Positions 50,782 through 53,318 of a stretch of 53,318 nucleotides of DNA are shown piece after piece. Below the pieces are notes generated by a model. It worked only from the letters and a program-made list of their open reading frames with translations, had not been told where the DNA came from and did no database searches. Source of the stretch: an uncultured Lachnospiraceae bacterium (GTDB taxonomy: Bacteria > Bacillota > Clostridia > Lachnospirales > Lachnospiraceae); NCBI GenBank assembly GCA_944381745.1, contig CALWMI010000077.1:1-53318 (forward strand). The letters are read 5' to 3'. A program made the translations under genes and the position numbers. Positions within the stretch are counted from its first letter, which is position 1, and each line of letters begins with the position of its first letter.

Positions 50782-51807
50782 TCACACGATGCGGCGGATC
50801 CACCCTTCCGGAGCCTTGATATGGCCCATCTGGATGCCGGTCAGCGTCTCGTAGAGCTTCTTGGTCACAGGGCCCATCTCCTCCATGCCGCTGGGCAGGC
50901 AGATCTCCTTCCCGTGATCCACGATCTTGCCCACCGGGGAGATCACAGCCGCCGTGCCGCACAGGCCGCACTCTGCGAAGTCCTTCACCTCATCGAAGGA
51001 TACCTCCCTCTCCTCAGCCTCCAGGCCCAGATACTCCTTCGCCACATAGATCAGGGAGCGGCGTGTGATGGACGGCAGGATGCTGGAGGACTTGGGCGTC
51101 ACCACCTTGTTGTCCTTCGTGACAAAGAGGAAGTTGGCCCCGCCGGTCTCCTCCACCTTCGTGCGGGTAGCCGGATCCAGGTACATATTCTCGTCGAAGC
51201 CATTGGCGTGGGCCGTCATGATGGCGTGCAGGCTCATGGCATAGTTGAGCCCGGCCTTGATATGGCCTGTCCCCCGGGGCGCGGCCCGGTCAAAATCGCT
51301 GACGCAGATGGTCAGCGGCTTGATGCCTCCCTTAAAGTAAGGGCCCACCGGAGTCACAAAGACGCGGAACTGGTACTCGTCCGCCGGCTTGACGCCGATC
51401 ACCGCATTGGTGCCAAATATATAGGGACGGATATACAGCGTCGCCCCGGAACCGTAGGGCGGGACATAGGCCGCGTTGGCAGCCACCACCTGGTCGATGG
51501 CCTCCAGGAACCTCTCCTCTGGGAACGCCGGCATCTCCAGCCTTCTGGCGGAGTCAGCCAGGCGGCTGGCATTCAAGTCCGGGCGGAACGTCACAATATG
51601 CCCGTCCTCCGTGGTATACGCCTTCAGCCCCTCAAAGCAGGTCTGCGCGTACTGAAGCACACCGGCGCACTCATTGATCACCACGTTGGCGTCGGAGGTC
51701 AGCTCCCCCTCGTCCCAGGCGCCATCCTTGTAATTGGACACATATCTCTTGTCTGTCTCCACATAGCTGAACCCCAGATTGGCCCAGTCAATGTTCTTCT
51801 TCTCCAT
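50782..51807 (-). CDS. ilvE: Branched-chain amino acid aminotransferase
   Basis: This 341-residue fold-IV PLP enzyme exchanges amino groups between Leu, Ile, Val and 2-oxoglutarate. Visible are QTCFEGLKAY, LYIRPYIFGTNAVIGV, the PLP-Lys segment RGTGHIKAGLNYAMSL and the C-terminal AECGLCGTAAVISPVG. The length is that of the larger bacterial form. ATG at 51805-51807. It has its own promoter and terminator and so is monocistronic. It could feed 2-oxoacids to a reductive branched-chain pathway, but its distance from the hydroxyacyl-CoA cluster suggests ordinary biosynthesis. Confidence 0.96.
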   Translation of the reverse strand: MEKKNIDWANLGFSYVETDKRYVSNYKDGAWDEGELTSDANVVINECAGVLQYAQTCFEGLKAYTTEDGHIVTFRPDLNASRLADSARRLEMPAFPEERFLEAIDQVVAANAAYVPPYGSGATLYIRPYIFGTNAVIGVKPADEYQFRVFVTPVGPYFKGGIKPLTICVSDFDRAAPRGTGHIKAGLNYAMSLHAIMTAHANGFDENMYLDPATRTKVEETGGANFLFVTKDNKVVTPKSSSILPSITRRSLIYVAKEYLGLEAEEREVSFDEVKDFAECGLCGTAAVISPVGKIVDHGKEICLPSGMEEMGPVTKKLYETLTGIQMGHIKAPEGWIRRIV

Positions 51808-51856
51808 ACTGCATATCCCCTTTCACCGATATTATCGGGATTTTTTCTCTGAGCAC

Positions 51857-51886
51857 ATTGTACCACCGTTCTTTACAATGGTAAAG
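51857..51886 (-). promoter_or_regulatory. Probable ilvE promoter with overlapping palindrome
   Basis: On the minus strand TTTACC (51880-51885), 17 bases, TACAAT (51857-51862). CTTTAC-AATG-GTAAAG (51871-51886) is a perfect palindrome across the -35 region and could be an operator. The -35 fits consensus at four of six bases. Confidence 0.5.
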
Positions 51887-51923
51887 TGTTTTTTGTCTCC
51901 CTGGCTGTCCCCCGGCCGCTCCC

Positions 51924-52415
51924 TCACCCTCTGCGCTCATAGCGCAGGAACCGGTACTCCAGGTCAAAATAAGTCTGCTCGTCGCTCTCCCCCGTGAGCT
52001 CCCAGTCCGGCAGCTCATCCAGGTTCGGGAAAAACGTGTCCGCCTCATAGGCGTGATCAACCTTCGTCACGTGGGCCACCGTGCACAGGGGCAGGAGGCT
52101 CCGGTAGACGCTCTCCCCGCCGATCACATAGATCTCCTTGTCCGGGTACCGCCCAAGCTCCTCCATGAGCTCCTCCTGGCTGTGGACGACCACGGCTCCC
52201 TTCACCTGGTAGTCCGGCCTGGAGGAGAGGACGATATTCACCCGGTCCTTCAGCGGCTGCCCGCCCGGAAAGCTCTCCAGCGTCCTGCGCCCCATCACCA
52301 CCACGTTGCCCGTGGTCATCGAGCGGAAAAACTTCATGTCGGACGGAATCCGCACCAGGAGCTTGTTGTCCTTGCCGATTGCCCAGTTCCTGTCCGCGTT
52401 TACAATCAGATTCAT
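51924..52415 (-). CDS. folA: Dihydrofolate reductase
   Basis: This 163-residue enzyme reduces dihydrofolate with NADPH. Marks are NLIVNADRNWAIGKDNKL, the folate region IPSDMKFFRSMTTGNVVVMG, the NADPH motif GRRTLESFPGG and IYVIGGESVYRSLLP. Length is normal. ATG at 52413-52415. It lies 45 bases downstream of thyA, whose reaction makes dihydrofolate, and is probably co-transcribed. Confidence 0.97.
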   Translation of the reverse strand: MNLIVNADRNWAIGKDNKLLVRIPSDMKFFRSMTTGNVVVMGRRTLESFPGGQPLKDRVNIVLSSRPDYQVKGAVVVHSQEELMEELGRYPDKEIYVIGGESVYRSLLPLCTVAHVTKVDHAYEADTFFPNLDELPDWELTGESDEQTYFDLEYRFLRYERRG

Positions 52416-52460
52416 CTCTCTGCCTGCCTTTCTGTATTGGCCTCCCGCCTCACTTCTGCC

Positions 52461-53309
52461 TTAGACGGCCACGGGGATGTTGGCGATCTGGGGGCCTGTC
52501 ACGTAATTGTCCACCCGCACATCGTTCCGGGTGAACTGATAGAAATCCTGCACCTCCGGGTTCAGCCAGAACGTGGGGGCCGGATGGGGCGTCCGCGCGA
52601 TCAGCTCCTCCACCAGCGGGATGTGCCGGTCATAGATGTGGGCGTCCGCGATCACATGCACCAGTTCTCCCGGAACCATCCCGCACACCTGGGCCAGCAT
52701 GTGCACCAGCACCGCGTACTGCACCACATTCCAATTGTTGGCGGTCAGCACATCCTGGGAGCGCTGGTTGAGCACCGCGTTCAGCTTCAGCTTGTCGCTG
52801 CCCGCCTCCTTCGTCACATTGAAGGTCATGCTGTAGGCGCAGGGATAGAGGTTCATCTCGCTGAGATCCTGGTGCACATACAGGTTGGTCAGGATCCGGC
52901 GGCTGTAGGGATTGTGCTTCAAATCATAGATCACACGGTCCACCTGGTCCATCATCCCCTCCCGGTACCGGTGCTTCACCCCCATCTGATAGCCGTAGGC
53001 CTTGCCGATGGAGCCGTCCCCGTCCGCCCACTCGTCCCAGATATGGCTGTGCAGGTCATGGATATTGTTGGACTTCCGCTGCCAGATCCAGAGGATTTCA
53101 TCAAAAGCGCTTTTGATTCCCGTCCGCCGCAGAGTGATAGCCGGAAATTCCTTCGTCAGGTCATACCGGTTCACCACTCCGAACTTCTTCACCGTATAGG
53201 CGTAACTGCCGTCCTCCCACTTGGGGCGCACCTTTTCTCCCTCCGTACTGCATCCGTTTTCCAGTATATCCCGGCACATGGCGATAAACACCTGATCCGC
53301 ATAGCTCAT
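52461..53309 (-). CDS. thyA: Thymidylate synthase
   Basis: This 282-residue enzyme methylates dUMP with methylenetetrahydrofolate, giving dTMP and dihydrofolate. The catalytic Cys is in LYPCAYSMTFN, where the common ThyA form is PPCH; RSQDVLTANNWNVVQYAVL holds the phosphate-binding Arg-Ser, Asp and the dUMP-binding Asn, with NNWN in place of the usual VPFN. HIYDRHIP carries the His-Tyr pair. The changed residues are of the type I associate with a clostridial ThyA branch. ATG at 53307-53309 is 9 bases from the window edge, so its ribosome site is not seen. It is followed by folA. Confidence 0.95.
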   Translation of the reverse strand: MSYADQVFIAMCRDILENGCSTEGEKVRPKWEDGSYAYTVKKFGVVNRYDLTKEFPAITLRRTGIKSAFDEILWIWQRKSNNIHDLHSHIWDEWADGDGSIGKAYGYQMGVKHRYREGMMDQVDRVIYDLKHNPYSRRILTNLYVHQDLSEMNLYPCAYSMTFNVTKEAGSDKLKLNAVLNQRSQDVLTANNWNVVQYAVLVHMLAQVCGMVPGELVHVIADAHIYDRHIPLVEELIARTPHPAPTFWLNPEVQDFYQFTRNDVRVDNYVTGPQIANIPVAV

Positions 53310-53318
53310 GGCACAAAA

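Overview
The window reads as a chromosomal contig from a GC-rich, anaerobic, spore-forming Clostridia member, most likely Lachnospiraceae-like. Reasons: an oxygen-sensitive 2-hydroxyacyl-CoA dehydratase with its ATP-driven activator, a sporulation gene (spoIVB), MEP-pathway isoprenoid genes, the order asp23-nusB-xseA-xseB-ispA-dxs-tlyA-nadK-argR-recN-spoIVB, and strong AGGAGG-type ribosome sites. No rRNA, tRNA or CRISPR array was seen. Nearly everything is on the minus strand.

Region 1 (1-14.9 kb) is an accessory catabolic cluster: a GatA-type amidase with a 64-residue GatC/AtzG-like partner, a DUF997/YhdT-type small membrane protein with a sodium:solute symporter, a class III CoA transferase, an enoyl-CoA hydratase, a sigma-54 enhancer-binding protein, a 2-hydroxyacyl-CoA dehydratase (two subunits plus activator) and two acyl-CoA dehydrogenases. 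A divergent alpha-methylacyl-CoA-racemase-like gene sits on the plus strand. Two near-consensus sigma-54 (-24/-12) promoters face outward from one 0.7 kb intergenic region with palindromic candidate enhancer sites between them. I infer uptake and hydrolysis of an amide, CoA activation, dehydration of a 2-hydroxyacyl-CoA and reduction of the enoyl-CoA, a Stickland-like reductive route with unknown substrate. The left edge carries a 95-bp perfect inverted copy of part of the neighbouring dehydrogenase, which truncates the second one; this looks like an assembly or cloning chimera.

Region 2 (14.9-15.7 kb) is a small graveyard: the C-terminal tail of a RepA_N/HTH replication-initiator-like protein with pentapeptide repeats, and an AlbA_2 (Schlafen-type) N-terminus joined to the last residues of a VanY-type carboxypeptidase.

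Region 3 (15.7-30 kb) is a signalling and envelope region: two membrane-anchored Ser/Thr kinases with homologous long ectodomains, one followed by an unknown 461-residue gene, the other preceded by a separate membrane protein carrying a PASTA-like domain; also a cardiolipin synthase, a TetR-MATE operon with a clear operator, a lipoprotein esterase and a nitroreductase. Minisatellites and paired hairpin repeats are concentrated here.

Region 4 (30-53.3 kb) is core chromosome: pyrH-frr-uppS-cdsA-dxr-rseP from one sigma-A promoter, a GH13 alpha-amylase, spoIVB, the long asp23-to-recN operon from its own promoter, a transglutaminase-like lipoprotein with prfC, then ilvE, folA and thyA.
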